Shown: positions 18,895 to 30,428 of the stretch, one piece after another | Layout: every line of letters begins with the position of its first letter | How positions within the stretch are numbered: the first letter of the stretch is position 1 | Origin: Dipteronia dyeriana | Taxonomy: Eukaryota > Streptophyta > Magnoliopsida > Sapindales > Sapindaceae | Length of the DNA stretch: 64,000 bases | Assembly: GCA_032871835.1 (NCBI GenBank) | Contig: CM065301.1 | Span: 12,098,413 to 12,162,412 of the forward strand | Direction: 5' to 3' | Made by a program: the position numbers and the translations under genes | Notes under the pieces: model-generated | What the model saw: only the letters and a program-made list of their open reading frames with translations | The model's database searches: none | What the model was told of the DNA's origin: nothing

Positions 18895-20854
18895 TGCGTC
18901 ATTAGGCCGAACATCGAAGCCATGGGAATTTGCTTCTGTAAAGACTATCGGGTCCCATCATTCCTTCACCCTTTTCGGGTCTGGCTCAACCGAGTTTACG
19001 TCAAAGTTATTCCTTTTTTCTATTGCTTCTCTGATTTCCTGAGTTCGTTCTCGGTTGCTTTTTCCGGTAGAGGGTCATCCGTAAATCGTATGTATTACCT
19101 GATTGTTCTCGGGACTGGGCCATTGATTTCGTCCAGAGTGATCTGCCTTAACTTCTTTCTTAGTTTCTGATTTCTCATCTTTTTTTAAGATTACATCCCT
19201 CAAGTGCCCCTCCCGAATAAGAGTCTCTATGTAATCTCTGAGCTGGAAACACTTTGAAGTCTCGTGCCCGGTTTCCTTGTGAAATCTTCAATAATTAGTT
19301 GTATCTCTCCGGGCGAACTGAGATTGTCGCTGCGGTTCTCGCACCATATTCTTCTCTTCCAAGATGGCTAAAATTTCTTCTTGTTTTTTCCGTAGAGGGG
19401 TGTAATTGGTATATCTGCCTCGGTATTTCTTTGTGGACCGTTCGGCATTGAGCCCATTACCCTCATCCTTGTTTTTCTCCTTGCCATTCCCTTTTAGCTT
19501 TCCCTTCAGATTCTGCCCTTTGGTTTCAGCATCTTTCTGTTCGGGCCTTCCTCCGTGCATATAGCTCCCCCTGTAGCTAATTCTTCTTCTTCGGCCAGTG
19601 CGTATCCTCCTGCCATATCCATCATGTCAGCATATCTAGTCAGTCGTGCTCTTCTCAAATCAAAGGATAGCCTTCCATTCTGCAAATTATTGATGAATGC
19701 AGCTATTATGGCTTCATCGTTTGCACTGCCAATCTCTCATACCCCTTGGCCGAATCTCCCTAGATATTTCTTTAGTGACTCATCTTTCCTTTGTTTTATT
19801 TGAGCAAGATGATCCACTGACTTTTTCCTGTGAACGTTACTCAGGAATTACCTTGAGAAGCTCCTGCTTAATTCACTGAAACTCCTGATGCTTGCTGAAG
19901 GTAACCTTTCGAACCACCTCGACCTCATGTCTCCCAGATTTTGTGGGAAATTAAGACATAACAAGGGATCGTTGTGGGCATACCGGGCCATGGCGCTTTT
20001 ATAGCTTCTCATGTGCTCTTTCAGGGTCCGTGTCTTTCTTAAACTGCTCGTGCGTGCGGCATTCTGAACCTTTCTAGGAAAGGGGTCCGCAAGATTTTCT
20101 TGGTAAATGGGATGTCTGAGTCGTCGTCAGATAAATCGTTATAGCCATAACGTCTGACCAATGCATCCATCTGACGCCTATTATTCTCGACTTCTTGAGT
20201 TAGGCTCTGGATCATGACATTTCTATCCCCCACCGGGCTTCCTCGACGGTTGAACCGTTGGGTATCTGTCATTCTTTCTGGCTCTTCACTTTGATGCCGA
20301 GTTTCTCTCATGACTCCGTAATGACGTTTACGATGAGGCCGTTCGCTATCTTCTGATGACCGCCGATCCTTGTGCCGGTCATATTTACGGTATCTAGTGT
20401 GGACTGTCTAATCTTGGTACTATTTTTGGCGTGGTCGCTCTTCAGGCGTCTTGCGTCTGGTCTGGTTGATTGGGGTAGAGTTCCTTCCGATTTCTGACAT
20501 AGTTATTCCTGGCCCTACTACCACTGAGCGAAGCCTTGCAGGTGAAGGATCAAGAGTCTATACTTCCGCAGCCAATAGATCAACAGTTTGTGCTTCTGTA
20601 GCCAATAGATCAACAGTTTGTGCTTCTGTAGCCAATAGATCAACCCTTTCCCTTGCTGCGTCTGCCACCAATTGCTGTAACGCCTCTCGAAAACGAAGTG
20701 TCAGGTCTCTGCTGGTTGGGGGAACCTGCTGGATCCCTACCAGGTGTGCGGGCTGGTTTTCTGTGTTTGCTGTAGGATCTCGTGACGTGTTGTCAACATG
20801 GAAATCGCCTGGTGATTTTTGGTCATTCCCTGAACTACTTCTGCTTCCTGCCAT
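18895..20854 (-). pseudogene. Gypsy gag, frame-broken
   Basis: Gag starts with ATG at 20852-20854 ('MAGSRSSSGNDQKS') 47 bases inside the 5' LTR. The N-terminal part (to about 20558) contains a 10-residue repeat (VDLLATEAQT). Next come 20039-20311 (a helix-rich piece with 'DDDSDIPFTKKIL') and 19288-19560 (a Lys-rich piece with 'KYRGRYTNYTPL'). A zinc knuckle follows at about 19240-19290, reading 'RFHKETGHETSKC', but the codon for its first Cys is a TGA stop. Gag forms the particle and binds RNA. Multiple stops make this a pseudogene. Confidence 0.72.
20569..20648. repeat. 30-bp in-frame tandem repeat in gag
   Basis: The unit 'aatagatcaacagtttgtgc...' (30 bp) occurs about 2.6 times. Because 30 is a multiple of 3 it expands a 10-residue motif without shifting the gag frame. 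Confidence 0.9.
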
Positions 20855-20880
20855 TGTTTTTAACAAGGTCGGAGGTCCAT

Positions 20881-20899
20881 CCCCTCCTTCTAGCGCCAA
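20881..20899 (-). other. Primer binding site of the gypsy element
   Basis: Directly inside the 5' LTR (one spacer base at 20900), the - strand reads TTGGCGCTAGAAGGAGGGG. A TGGCGC-type start is a common plant gypsy PBS. Its place fixes the element's orientation as minus. The exact tRNA was not determined. Confidence 0.7.
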
Positions 20900-20900
20900 T

Positions 20901-21798
20901 TGTTGAAGTCGATTTCTGGATTGTATCAGAAAAGCCAACAAGGATTGGATTTCGGCTATTAATTCAAAGAGAAAGAGATTCATAGAGAGTAACGAAGACA
21001 CAAGTTTTACGTGGTAAAACTCCGATGACCGGAGAAACGTCCACGGGTGGTTGAAGGATCAACCAAGCCAAAATCCACTATGAAAATATGATGTTTACAA
21101 GCTCTCGATCTTTTTTTTTTCTCTTTGTATTTGCTATGATTGTTGTATGCTATATTGCCTATATCTTTTTTGGACGAGATTATGGGTCTATTTATATGTT
21201 TATAGAACCCTAATCTGCTTTGTACAAGTAATACATGATCTTTGTATTTAATTGTGATTCGATTACTTGCTTAAGGTTAATTTGTCTTCTTTCCTATTTC
21301 GGAGTCTCTTATGGAAATCGAGTGAGATTCTAGTAGTGTAGTTTTATTTGGACTTGTTTCTTTATAAGAATGTAGTCTTTGTAGCGAAATCAAGTTGTTT
21401 CCTTATTGAGGATTCTTCTAGCTCAGTATTCTGTTCTCTTTAGGATTCTTCCTGATGGATATCTTCGCGTATTTAATTACTTAATCCGTGTGAATTAAGC
21501 ACCGAGTTTCTTGTTCGGGTCGCATTTATCCCGGGTAAGAATAACACTTGTTGGTCCCGAGTAGATCCATTTGAGCCCGAGTAGAAGATGTTTTTTGGTT
21601 AATCTCGAGTACTTTTAATCGATTCTGAATAATTTAGTTGATCCCGAGTAGGTCTTGTCGTGCTACTTGTTTACTCGGGCTTTCTTCTCTTTAATGATGC
21701 CTCGTAGGATATTTCCTGAGTGCCCATTTGGACGTCCACCTGGCTATTTTCTCATTCCTGTCAATGATGTGTATGCTTGGTAAAATTCACATACGACA
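20901..21798 (-). repeat. LTR (5' LTR of the gypsy element)
   Basis: This 898-bp LTR matches 12515-13386. It is the upstream LTR for the - strand genes because the primer binding site and gag start lie next to its 20901 side. It contains several 'cccgagta' words shared with its partner. Confidence 0.92.
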
Positions 21799-22981
21799 TG
21801 TAATAAAAATTTATTTATGTTACATCTTTCTAAATTCTGAATTTATATTATTTCTCAAATCTGATAATCATTATAAATAATTTAGTATAAACTCCATTGA
21901 ATCAACGATTCTTCAACATGAATTTCAAACCAGAATAATAAAATACGAAACACTTAAAAAAAACTGCTTCAAAGGTTTTATTGAATTGTTTAGTAGAGTT
22001 GTGTAGTTTCTACTGTTAGGATGGATTATAACAAACAGTTTCATAGGCTTTAGGTTTTACTGAATTGTCTAAATATGTTTTTAGAGGATTAACATGGTTA
22101 GAAGTCACAGACATTTTTAAATTATTATAATCAAAATTCAGAATACGAAAAAAATATAGAAAACAAACCTAGATATTTGTTAACCTTCCAAAAAAACAAG
22201 GAGGATGAATGAGCGCATATTATTTTTCAACAACTGAATTGGAGTATATTAATCAAGTCTGATAAAACAAACAATAAAACAAGGAGGAGGAAACATGGCA
22301 GAAACAAAGCCCGAGAGACAAACAAGCAATCCACCAAACAAAAATGAGCACCCAAAAACTTGACACCCACAGGCTTCAACCACAGATAAAAACAAACATG
22401 GGAAAATAGAGAAAGAAAATGCTTTTATTAGTTTAATGCTTTTATTAGTTTTATGTGCAGAGATATTGAACCTGACACTTTTCTTTTATATTAAAAAATA
22501 AATTGTAATAAAAGTATAAAACTAAAATTTTATATTCGTCAACTCTTATGTTTCTTTTTCTATTTAGAGTTTCAATTGAATCAGTATTGTTTATAACTTT
22601 ATTTTATAATACGGTTTTAAAAAAATATTAAAAAAATTGATATATTCTTATAATCTTAAATTTATAAATGTTCAATTCTTTTATATATCATTTTTGATAA
22701 TTCTATCGATTAAAAGAGTTTTAAAAATTTATTTTACCAAACGATTTACATTTTAAAAGAGTTTTTTTAATCGACAATCAAACCTCCGACGTCTACACTC
22801 TAAAAGCTCTTTAGCTCTGTTAAAGGAAGCTCTATCTCAAAAAAAAATATATATATATATACTTATAAGCTCTCCCAAACAGAACCTCAATCTCTCGTCA
22901 GTTCTGAGTTATCACAAACACAATACACAACTAATCACATCTCAAAATATTTCTGGTCTTCTTATCCATCAATCGTCAACA
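21799..22981. other. Spacer and promoter region of the NLR gene
   Basis: No gene is seen. AT-rich DNA leads to about 22690-22895, which resembles in reverse orientation the sequence at about 12058-12250 (shared words 'gattaaaaaaact', 'agagctt'); both may belong to one MITE-like family. A TATA-rich run lies at 22847-22861, about 120 bases before the NLR start codon, and the 5' untranslated leader follows. Confidence 0.5.
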
Positions 22982-25756
22982 ATGGCCGATGCAATTGTTT
23001 CTGTTGTTGTGGAGCAATTGACGTCAAATTTGTTCAAAAAAATGCAAGATGAGGTGAGGCTAGTGACTGGTATCAGAAAAGAAATAGAAAAGCTTACCAG
23101 CAACTTTCGAGCCATTCAAGGTGTGGTACTTGATGCAGAGCAAAAGCAACTGAAGGACAAATCTGTTAGAATTTGGTTGGATAACCTCAAGGACGCATCT
23201 TATGACATGGATGACATACTGGATGCTTGGAACACTGCAATTTTGAAATTGCAAATTGAAGGAGTCGTCCAAAATGATGCTTATCTTGTTCTCAACAAGG
23301 TATGTTTCTTCTTCTGCCCTCCTAAATTTTGTTTCAAACAAGTTGGTTTACGGCGTGATATTTCTCTTAAAATAAAAGTAATGAACGAAAAACTTGATTT
23401 TATTGCCAAAGAGAAAGATATGTATAATCTTGATGTCATAAGGAGTATTGAAGAGCCTCAAAGAATGAAAAGCACTGCTTTTGTTGATGTGTTTGAGGTA
23501 TATGGTAGAGACAAAGAGGAGGATAGTCTAGTAAGCAAGCTGTTGAGTGAGTGCCATGAAGAAGAAAAAGGCCCCCATATCATCTCAATTGTTGGGATGG
23601 GCGGAATTGGAAAAACAACTCTTGCACAACTTGCCTTCAATAATGAAAAGGTCAGGAGTAAATTTGAAAAGACGGTATGGATTTGTGTCTCGGACCCTTT
23701 TGATGAGGTTAGGATTGCCAAAGCTATCATTGAAGCTCTTAACAATGAGGCGACTATTTTCGTTGAATTGCAGTCTCTTTTAAATTGTATATGCGAGTCT
23801 ATTAAGAAAAAAAGGTTTCTTCTTGTCTTAGATGACATGTGGACAGAAGATTACAATAAATGGGGACCATTTTACAACTCTCTTAAAAATGGCCCCCGTG
23901 GAAGTAAAATTTTGGTTACAACGCGTAAGGTGACTGTTGCACACATGATGAATTCGACTGATGTTATGGATATTGAAGAATTGTCAAAAGATGAAAGTTG
24001 GTCATTGTTTAAGCAACTAGCATTCTCTTCTAGGTCTCCCCAAGAGTGTGAAAAATTAGAAGCAATTGGTAGAGAAATTGTTGGCAAGTGCAAGGGCTTG
24101 CCTCTTGCCATTAAGACAATTGGGAGTTTGTTACGCCTTAAAAAAACGAGAGATCAATGGCAAAGAATTTTAGATAGTGAAATGTGGAAATTGAAAGAGT
24201 TAGAAAAAGATGTCTTTCCTCCACTGTTATTGAGTTATAATGACTTGCCTTCTATGGTAAAACAATGTTTTTCATATTGCGTCACTTTTCCAAAAGATTA
24301 TAATTTGGAAAAAAAAGAATTGATTAGATTATGGATGGCTCAAGGTTATCTTGGTTTAGAAGAAAATGAAGAGATGGAGATAATTGGTGAGGAGTGCTTT
24401 GACACTTTAGTGATGCATTCTTTATTGCAAGATTTTATAAAAGATGTAGGTGGTAATATTTCAAGTTGCAAGATGCATGACATAGTGCATGACTTTGTGA
24501 AATTTCTTGTTCAGAATGAATGCTTTGCTATGGAAATTGATAGTTGTAATACACCAATCCTAAATTCTTCTTGCGAGAAAACTCGTCATTTAATGTTGTC
24601 AATCGGTAATGTTGAGGATTCATTTCCTGTTAACATAAGTAGTGTCCAGAAGCTACGCAGCCTTAGTTCATTAATGACTGATTTCATATTGAAAGACGTA
24701 TTTGAGCAACTGACATGTTTAAGGGCATTGAATATAAGTGAACGTTTTCATTTGGGTCAGACTTATGTTAAAGAGATTCCAAAAGAGGTTGGGAAATTGA
24801 TACATTTGAGGTACCTTAATATGTCGCATATGAATATAAAAGAATTGCCGGAAACATTGTGTGATTTGTATAATTTGCAAACCTTGGATGTCAGTTATTG
24901 TCGGAGTCTTGAAAAGCTACCTCAAGGGATGAGAAAGTTAATCCAATTGAGGCATTTGATAAACAAGAAGGCAAAGAAATTGAGTTACATGCCAAAAGGA
25001 ATTGAAAGACTTGCTTATCTAAGAACATTAAGTAAATTGGTTGTTGGTGGTGATTGCCCTTATAGTTATGAAGTGTGTACTCTTGAATGTCTTAAAAGGT
25101 TCAACAACCTTCGGGGATGTCTTCAAATAAAAAGGTGTGGAAATGTGACCAATGAAGCTGAAGTTAAGAATGCAGAACTTAGTAATAAGAAGAACCTTCT
25201 TTATTTGAAATTGGATTTTGATGGTAAAACTGAGGCAGATGCAGCTGTTCTTGAATCTTTAGAACTACCCCCGAATTTGGAGAAACTACAAATTAAACGG
25301 TATGGAGACATCTCAATGTCCTCGGATTGGATGGTGTCTTTTACTCAACTGAAGAAGTTAAGTCTCAAGAACTGCATGGACTTTGAGCATTTGCCTCCTT
25401 TGGGAAAATTGTCATGGCTTGAAACACTTGATATAAATGGTATGGGGAAAGTGATAAAGGTTGGCAATGAATTTTTGGGATTAGAAACTGCGATCACTTC
25501 ATCATCTTCGTCATCGCCTATTATCGCCTTCCCCAACTTGAATCGTCTATCTTTTCACTGCATGGGAGTCTGGGAAGATTGGGACTATGATATCACAAGG
25601 ACAAGACAACAAGATGTGATTATCATGCCTTGTCTCTCTTTCTTAGCAATTTCTGAATCCCCAAAGTTAAAGGCACTGCCACAACACCTTCGTCGTGCAA
25701 CACTACAGAAGACGTTGAAGATCAAGCTAGATTGGACTTGTGCTTTTATTCAATGA
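22982..25756 (+). CDS. CC-NBS-LRR disease resistance protein (NLR, RGA-type)
   Basis: One open frame of 924 codons with no intron. Residues about 1-170 form the Rx-type coiled-coil domain, with 'YDMDDILDAW' (from about residue 74) in place of the EDVID motif. The NB-ARC domain follows: P-loop GMGGIGKTT (205-213), kinase-2 'LLVLDDMW' with D284/D285, RNBS-B 'GSKILVTTR', GLPL (372-375) and MHD (498-500). Leucine-rich repeats run from about 550 to 910. All the nucleotide-binding motifs are intact, so the product could be functional. Such receptors detect pathogen effectors inside the cell and trigger immunity; the target is unknown. The length is near normal for the group, with a slightly short C-terminus. 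The start is the first ATG of the conserved 'MADAIV' N-terminus. Confidence 0.95.
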   Translation: MADAIVSVVVEQLTSNLFKKMQDEVRLVTGIRKEIEKLTSNFRAIQGVVLDAEQKQLKDKSVRIWLDNLKDASYDMDDILDAWNTAILKLQIEGVVQNDAYLVLNKVCFFFCPPKFCFKQVGLRRDISLKIKVMNEKLDFIAKEKDMYNLDVIRSIEEPQRMKSTAFVDVFEVYGRDKEEDSLVSKLLSECHEEEKGPHIISIVGMGGIGKTTLAQLAFNNEKVRSKFEKTVWICVSDPFDEVRIAKAIIEALNNEATIFVELQSLLNCICESIKKKRFLLVLDDMWTEDYNKWGPFYNSLKNGPRGSKILVTTRKVTVAHMMNSTDVMDIEELSKDESWSLFKQLAFSSRSPQECEKLEAIGREIVGKCKGLPLAIKTIGSLLRLKKTRDQWQRILDSEMWKLKELEKDVFPPLLLSYNDLPSMVKQCFSYCVTFPKDYNLEKKELIRLWMAQGYLGLEENEEMEIIGEECFDTLVMHSLLQDFIKDVGGNISSCKMHDIVHDFVKFLVQNECFAMEIDSCNTPILNSSCEKTRHLMLSIGNVEDSFPVNISSVQKLRSLSSLMTDFILKDVFEQLTCLRALNISERFHLGQTYVKEIPKEVGKLIHLRYLNMSHMNIKELPETLCDLYNLQTLDVSYCRSLEKLPQGMRKLIQLRHLINKKAKKLSYMPKGIERLAYLRTLSKLVVGGDCPYSYEVCTLECLKRFNNLRGCLQIKRCGNVTNEAEVKNAELSNKKNLLYLKLDFDGKTEADAAVLESLELPPNLEKLQIKRYGDISMSSDWMVSFTQLKKLSLKNCMDFEHLPPLGKLSWLETLDINGMGKVIKVGNEFLGLETAITSSSSSSPIIAFPNLNRLSFHCMGVWEDWDYDITRTRQQDVIIMPCLSFLAISESPKLKALPQHLRRATLQKTLKIKLDWTCAFIQ

Positions 25757-25783
25757 AACTACAATATTCTACAACTGTTAAAG

Positions 25784-25876
25784 GTGAGTCACCATTGCAA
25801 TTTCAATTTTCATCTGTTAGATACATATAATGTCCATCAAACTAATTTATGCTCCATTATTGGACCACTTTTGCAG
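25784..25876 (+). other. Likely intron in the NLR 3' untranslated region
   Basis: A good donor (AAAG|GTGAGT at 25784) and acceptor (TTTTGCAG ending at 25876) lie 27 bases after the stop codon. Spliced 3' UTRs are common in this NLR group. Supported by splice signals only. Confidence 0.5.
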
Positions 25877-27830
25877 GTTTCAAGAGGTACTTTGGTCCCG
25901 GCAAGATCAAAACCAGGTTCACAAATCACAACTCTTGCAACGATAATCTTGATTAATTCGTCTCAATTGAAAATGAAATGTGAATCATGAATAGCTAATT
26001 GGCCTTCTATCAATTTCCTGTAAGAATTTCTGTCAACTCTAGTATATATTTGTTCAGTATTAGCATACTCAAATGTTTTCAAAACAATTTTTCACAAACC
26101 ACGTCAAAATTCCTAAAATTTGTTACAGGTCTTAGTAAATTGTGTGAAAAAAATCTACTGGAATTTGAAAATATCCCCTGCATCAATGACTTCCAATACT
26201 TTTGGCAGGTCTGCTAGTATCCAGGGCATGTTACAACATCTAGGAACCTGAACATGTGGCTGCTGGAAGTTCCATGGATAACTCAGGTTTTTGTTCCGAC
26301 AACTCAGGATCTGATGTATCAGCAATTTATTACACATTCTGATACTAATAAAGAAATTCTGTTGGTTTAAATGTGCTGTTCTTTCGCAACTGTGTTTCTT
26401 GCTGCCTCTAGAAGCTTTTCTTCCGTTCCGCTGAATGCTGATTACTATTGCTTGCTGAAATTCTCTGCTCATTGAGAAACAAGTTTTCTGAAGAGTAAGA
26501 TATTTTCATACATACTGATTTCATACACAATGCAATTACTCTTCTTCAGATCCTATTTTGATTCAACAATAATTCGTATGAGTTATTATTTTCGTAGTGG
26601 CTGCTTTTGAAGGAAGGGATCCTTATGTTCCAATAGCTAAATGTAAAGAAGATTGCTTCAAGACGTTTCCAAACTACTAGGCACAATCCCAGTAGAGTCT
26701 TTATTTCATCGTAATTTATTTGAGTCACTAGCACAGCTATTCCGCTTAGTCAAGGATATCATCTCAGTTCTCTTGGCAATTATGCTATCATATTATACCC
26801 GGTCAACAGCATGTATGTTTCTTTTATTCTTGAAGAAAAAGAAATTGTCTACAACTTTATTCTCACCATGCTTTACCTCAACGTGATTGAAAGCGAACAG
26901 TGAAATCTTATCCAAGCAGATGATAAGATTGCTCTTACAAGCACATGGACTCCTGTTTACACAACTGATGCCATTGATATTGAATTAACTGTGAACTGTT
27001 GCTTATATTTGAGTCTGGATTCGAATGAGGTCGAAATTATATTTCTATTGAAATTATATTTTCATTTGCTCACTTCTACCCTCTTCGTCATACAGCGAGT
27101 TAGGTTGAATGTTGGGGGTCTGAAAGGTTGGTACTGGAAGGAGAGAGTCTGATGGATCTGCTGAAAGTTCTTTCAAAGTTGATAATTTGCTACGAGCAAC
27201 ACAAATAACATCGGGGATGTTCACGTCCCTCTTGCTGATAATGTTCAGGTTTGTTATAGATGTCAACTTCTTTCTTCTCCAAGCTTAAATAAAATCAATC
27301 TGTGCGGAGAACATGTTTGCTAAAACATTTCTTTGCTCTCAATCTCACTAGCTAGACCAAGTCTGCAGCAAATATAAGAGTGCTACAATTATATAAACAA
27401 CTCAGAGATGAAAATGATCAAGGTTCTGAACTCACCAAATACCTTGAACGATCATGTACAGTTCTAGTTCCAAAGAGATCCAAATGCCGGAACCTGTGCT
27501 CATGATGGTGTTTTTGCTCAAGTCTGCTTGTTTCATGAGCTACTAACCGCTGTCACAACACATCTCTTGCATATTCATGGTCACTCCAGTTTCTGTCAAC
27601 AATATTCATTGTACTTCTGCAAGACTTCGGTTTCATCTAAACCAAGCAAGAGTGCTTCGCTTAAAGACCCAAGGATCGATCATATATTCTAAATGTGGCA
27701 TATATACTCAGTTCTGAATGGTAATTGACATTGATTCAACTCTTGGTAATTGGTACATTGATTCAACTCTTTTAGATTAATGTGACAATTATTTGTTTAT
27801 GAGGAAAAGAAATGAAATATTTATCTTTTG
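25877..27830. other. NLR 3' flank; no further gene recognised
   Basis: Moderately AT-rich DNA contains short open frames on both strands, none with a recognisable domain. Part of it is probably 3' UTR or spliced UTR exons of the NLR transcript (another plausible acceptor is 'ggcag|gtctgc' near 26208). I see no transposon ends. Confidence 0.4.
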
Positions 27831-29102
27831 GCTTGATCATTTGTACAGAGACGCAACAAAAGAAGTAAAATTTCTTCCTAGTTAAACACAAATTGAATGA
27901 AAATTATTTTCTTGATAGAAAACTGATCTTCTCGCCGATATGGAAGTAATAGGTATAGTTGGAGATCATTCTAAGTAAAATTCTGCACAGTATTGCTTAC
28001 GAAGTTACAATTACTTCATATCAAACACCTCCCGGAAACAAAAAGGTTAAACCAGTAATTTCTATATAGTATCGCTTACAATTTCTATACAGTCAAACCT
28101 GAGTTCGTTAAACAAAACCGTCATATAATTTGAAAGATGAATAAATTGTTTCTAAAAGTTTTTTAATTAATTTTATATTTAATCGATGATGAATAAATAA
28201 AATTAATTATTAGATATATTTGTATTTATGTTAAGTCAATAGATACATATATACGTATATCAAGTAAAAGAAATAAAAAAATATTTTAGCGAAAAATAAT
28301 AAAGGAATAAAGGAAGAAGAATTCAATTTTTTATTTTTTATTTTGTTAGACTTGGTACTGTCAATCCTATATTTTTCGGTTGTCATGAGAGTTTGAGATT
28401 GGGAGATGTAAAAAGAAAACTTTTACTTCGTTCGATAATTCAATTTCATGTCTATTTTAGTTATCTTGTAAAATTACAACAATTAAGTATAAAGTTTATT
28501 AAACGTATGAATAATGTTTTTAATCCACAACAATTTCACCAGCAGTATTAGTCAAATAATTTTTTATTAACTTCACGGTAGATTATTTATTCAACATAAT
28601 CTAACGGTGATTATTTTAAAAGCTACAGTAATACCAAACTGACCCTTAGAATTATACGACTTATAAAGATTGGATTTGTATTTCGAGTCCAAGTCTTATA
28701 GGTGTTCGTATACATATAAGTAAATCTACGGATTGCAATAAAACAGGAAGCTGTAATTGTAATTTTAAGTTTATTTTTTCTCATTTCCTGTTTCCATTTC
28801 ATTGCTTTCTGAGTTGTCAAGCTAGTATAGCAACAAATTTGAATCTAGACAAAAAAAAAAGGGAACTTAACTGTGTCAAACAAAGTGAAAATCATAACTA
28901 TAAACAGTTACGATTAAACCAAGTACATAACAGAAACAAAGTTGATGGACAAACAATTAAAAAAAAGAGGGAAAACAGATTTTTTATTCTGAAATACAAA
29001 TTTATTGCTCAACGAGGTAGACATCTCAAAAACAACAAAGAAATGAGAACAGAAAATGATAAAAATAAAATAAAAATTAAGAATTCAACTTCCTGTTAAA
29101 AA

Positions 29103-29193
29103 AAAGACTAACAATTAAGAATATAACTTTCCCTTTCAAAAATAAAAATAAAAATAAAAAGACTAACAGTTAAGAATATAACTTTCCCTTTCG
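29103..29193. repeat. Tandem duplication, ~57-bp spacing
   Basis: 'aagactaaca.ttaagaatataactttccctttc' occurs twice (about 29104 and 29158), separated by an 'aaaaataaaaata' run. One base differs (caatt versus cagtt). Confidence 0.85.
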
Positions 29194-30350
29194 AAAATAC
29201 ATTTTAACGTGTAAAACTTGTTTAGAAATTGAAGAATTTAGTATAAATGTTTAAAAACATGTTAAAAGGGTTTAAAATTTTATTTCAATATTTTTAGGGT
29301 TTTATTTAAATTAGTTATGAATTTTAAAAAACGGATACTACAATCTGTCCAGTATTAGACAGATTCTTGTAACCAAAAGTATAAATACTTTAGAAATATG
29401 CATCCGAATGATTTTGCTTTGAAACTTTTATTTTCAAATCATATATGTGTTATTTATGTTAATTTAAGTTTTTTATAATTTTTAAAAATTCAAATGGCGA
29501 ATAGTGTTTAGGACTGTCTATCATCAGACAACCTTGAATACTACGAAACTTAAAATATTCTAAGGTACTTACGGATATTATTAAATTCTAAATTTTTTTA
29601 TATCATTAGATATGTTTGTTTAAAATGCTTTTACAAAATTTTTGAATTCTTTAGTGTTCATAATAAATTAAAAATCGTACATTGAACACTATACGGTTTT
29701 CAAATTAGCACCGGTTAATTCTAGTACTAGGATTTCGGTTTGTGAAGCGATAAATCAAACCTTTTTCCAGTCCTAGATATGAATTAGACTCCGATATTTG
29801 TATGATTATATGGTTTTAGGTTAATGATTGGATTATTAACTTCGTTGGTTATTGCTCTACTTTGATTTGCTAAGAGGTAAGTATATTAGATCTATTTTCA
29901 AAACGGAATCACAATGTTATATGTATATGAATGCTTTTGAAATGTATATGAATGTTTTTGAAATGTGTTGTGAATGATTTGAAATGTGTTCAAAATGCTC
30001 TAGAATGTAATAAGTATGTATTTTGAAATGTGAATATATGATACCATATAATGTGTTTTCGCTAGGCTACTTTGTTTATTATCGCTAGTAGGTAACTATG
30101 TGAATTTGTATAGTCATATGTGATATGTGATTTGTTATATGTGTGGTATATGGGAAGTGTCTCTAGAGTACTCTAGGAACTAAAGAGTCTTCACATTCAT
30201 GTGTCGACGTATTAGTGCATGTGGTAGGACTCGTCGATGATCACGACGAGGGTCTGGCTCTTACCACCATCATGAGCATAGGTATTTCACCATTATAAAC
30301 TTTGAGATATTTCTTTTCTTATTTCGATTTTATTTTGAAGGTTTTCTTCG

Positions 30351-30428
30351 ATATTTAATAATAAGTAAGATCATGTATTGACTTTCGATCCTATTTAGTA
30401 ATAAGTAAGATCATGTATTGACTTTCGG
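30351..30428. repeat. Tandem duplication, ~39-bp unit
   Basis: 'taataagtaagatcatgtat...gactttcg' is present twice in direct succession, identical over more than 30 bases. Confidence 0.88.

Larger units (their letters stand above)
12515..21798 (-). mobile_element. Non-autonomous Ty3/gypsy LTR retrotransposon (Tat-like)
   Basis: A 9.28-kb element is bounded by two LTRs (12515-13386 and 20901-21798) that begin TG and end CA. The flanking five bases are tgtag (12510-12514) and tgtaa (21799-21803), a target duplication with one mismatch. Gene order on the - strand is PBS (beside the 20901-21798 LTR), gag, protease, then only the tail of pol. No RT, RNase H or integrase is found in any frame. The space between pol and the 3' LTR holds an antisense spliced gene and a minisatellite. 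This arrangement is known for the Tat/Ogre branch of gypsy elements and for elements reduced to GAG. It would depend on an autonomous partner to move. Confidence 0.88.

Noticed and set aside
20451..20906. + strand open frame of 151 codons
   Set aside because: It is the antisense shadow of the gag start region, including its 30-bp repeat.
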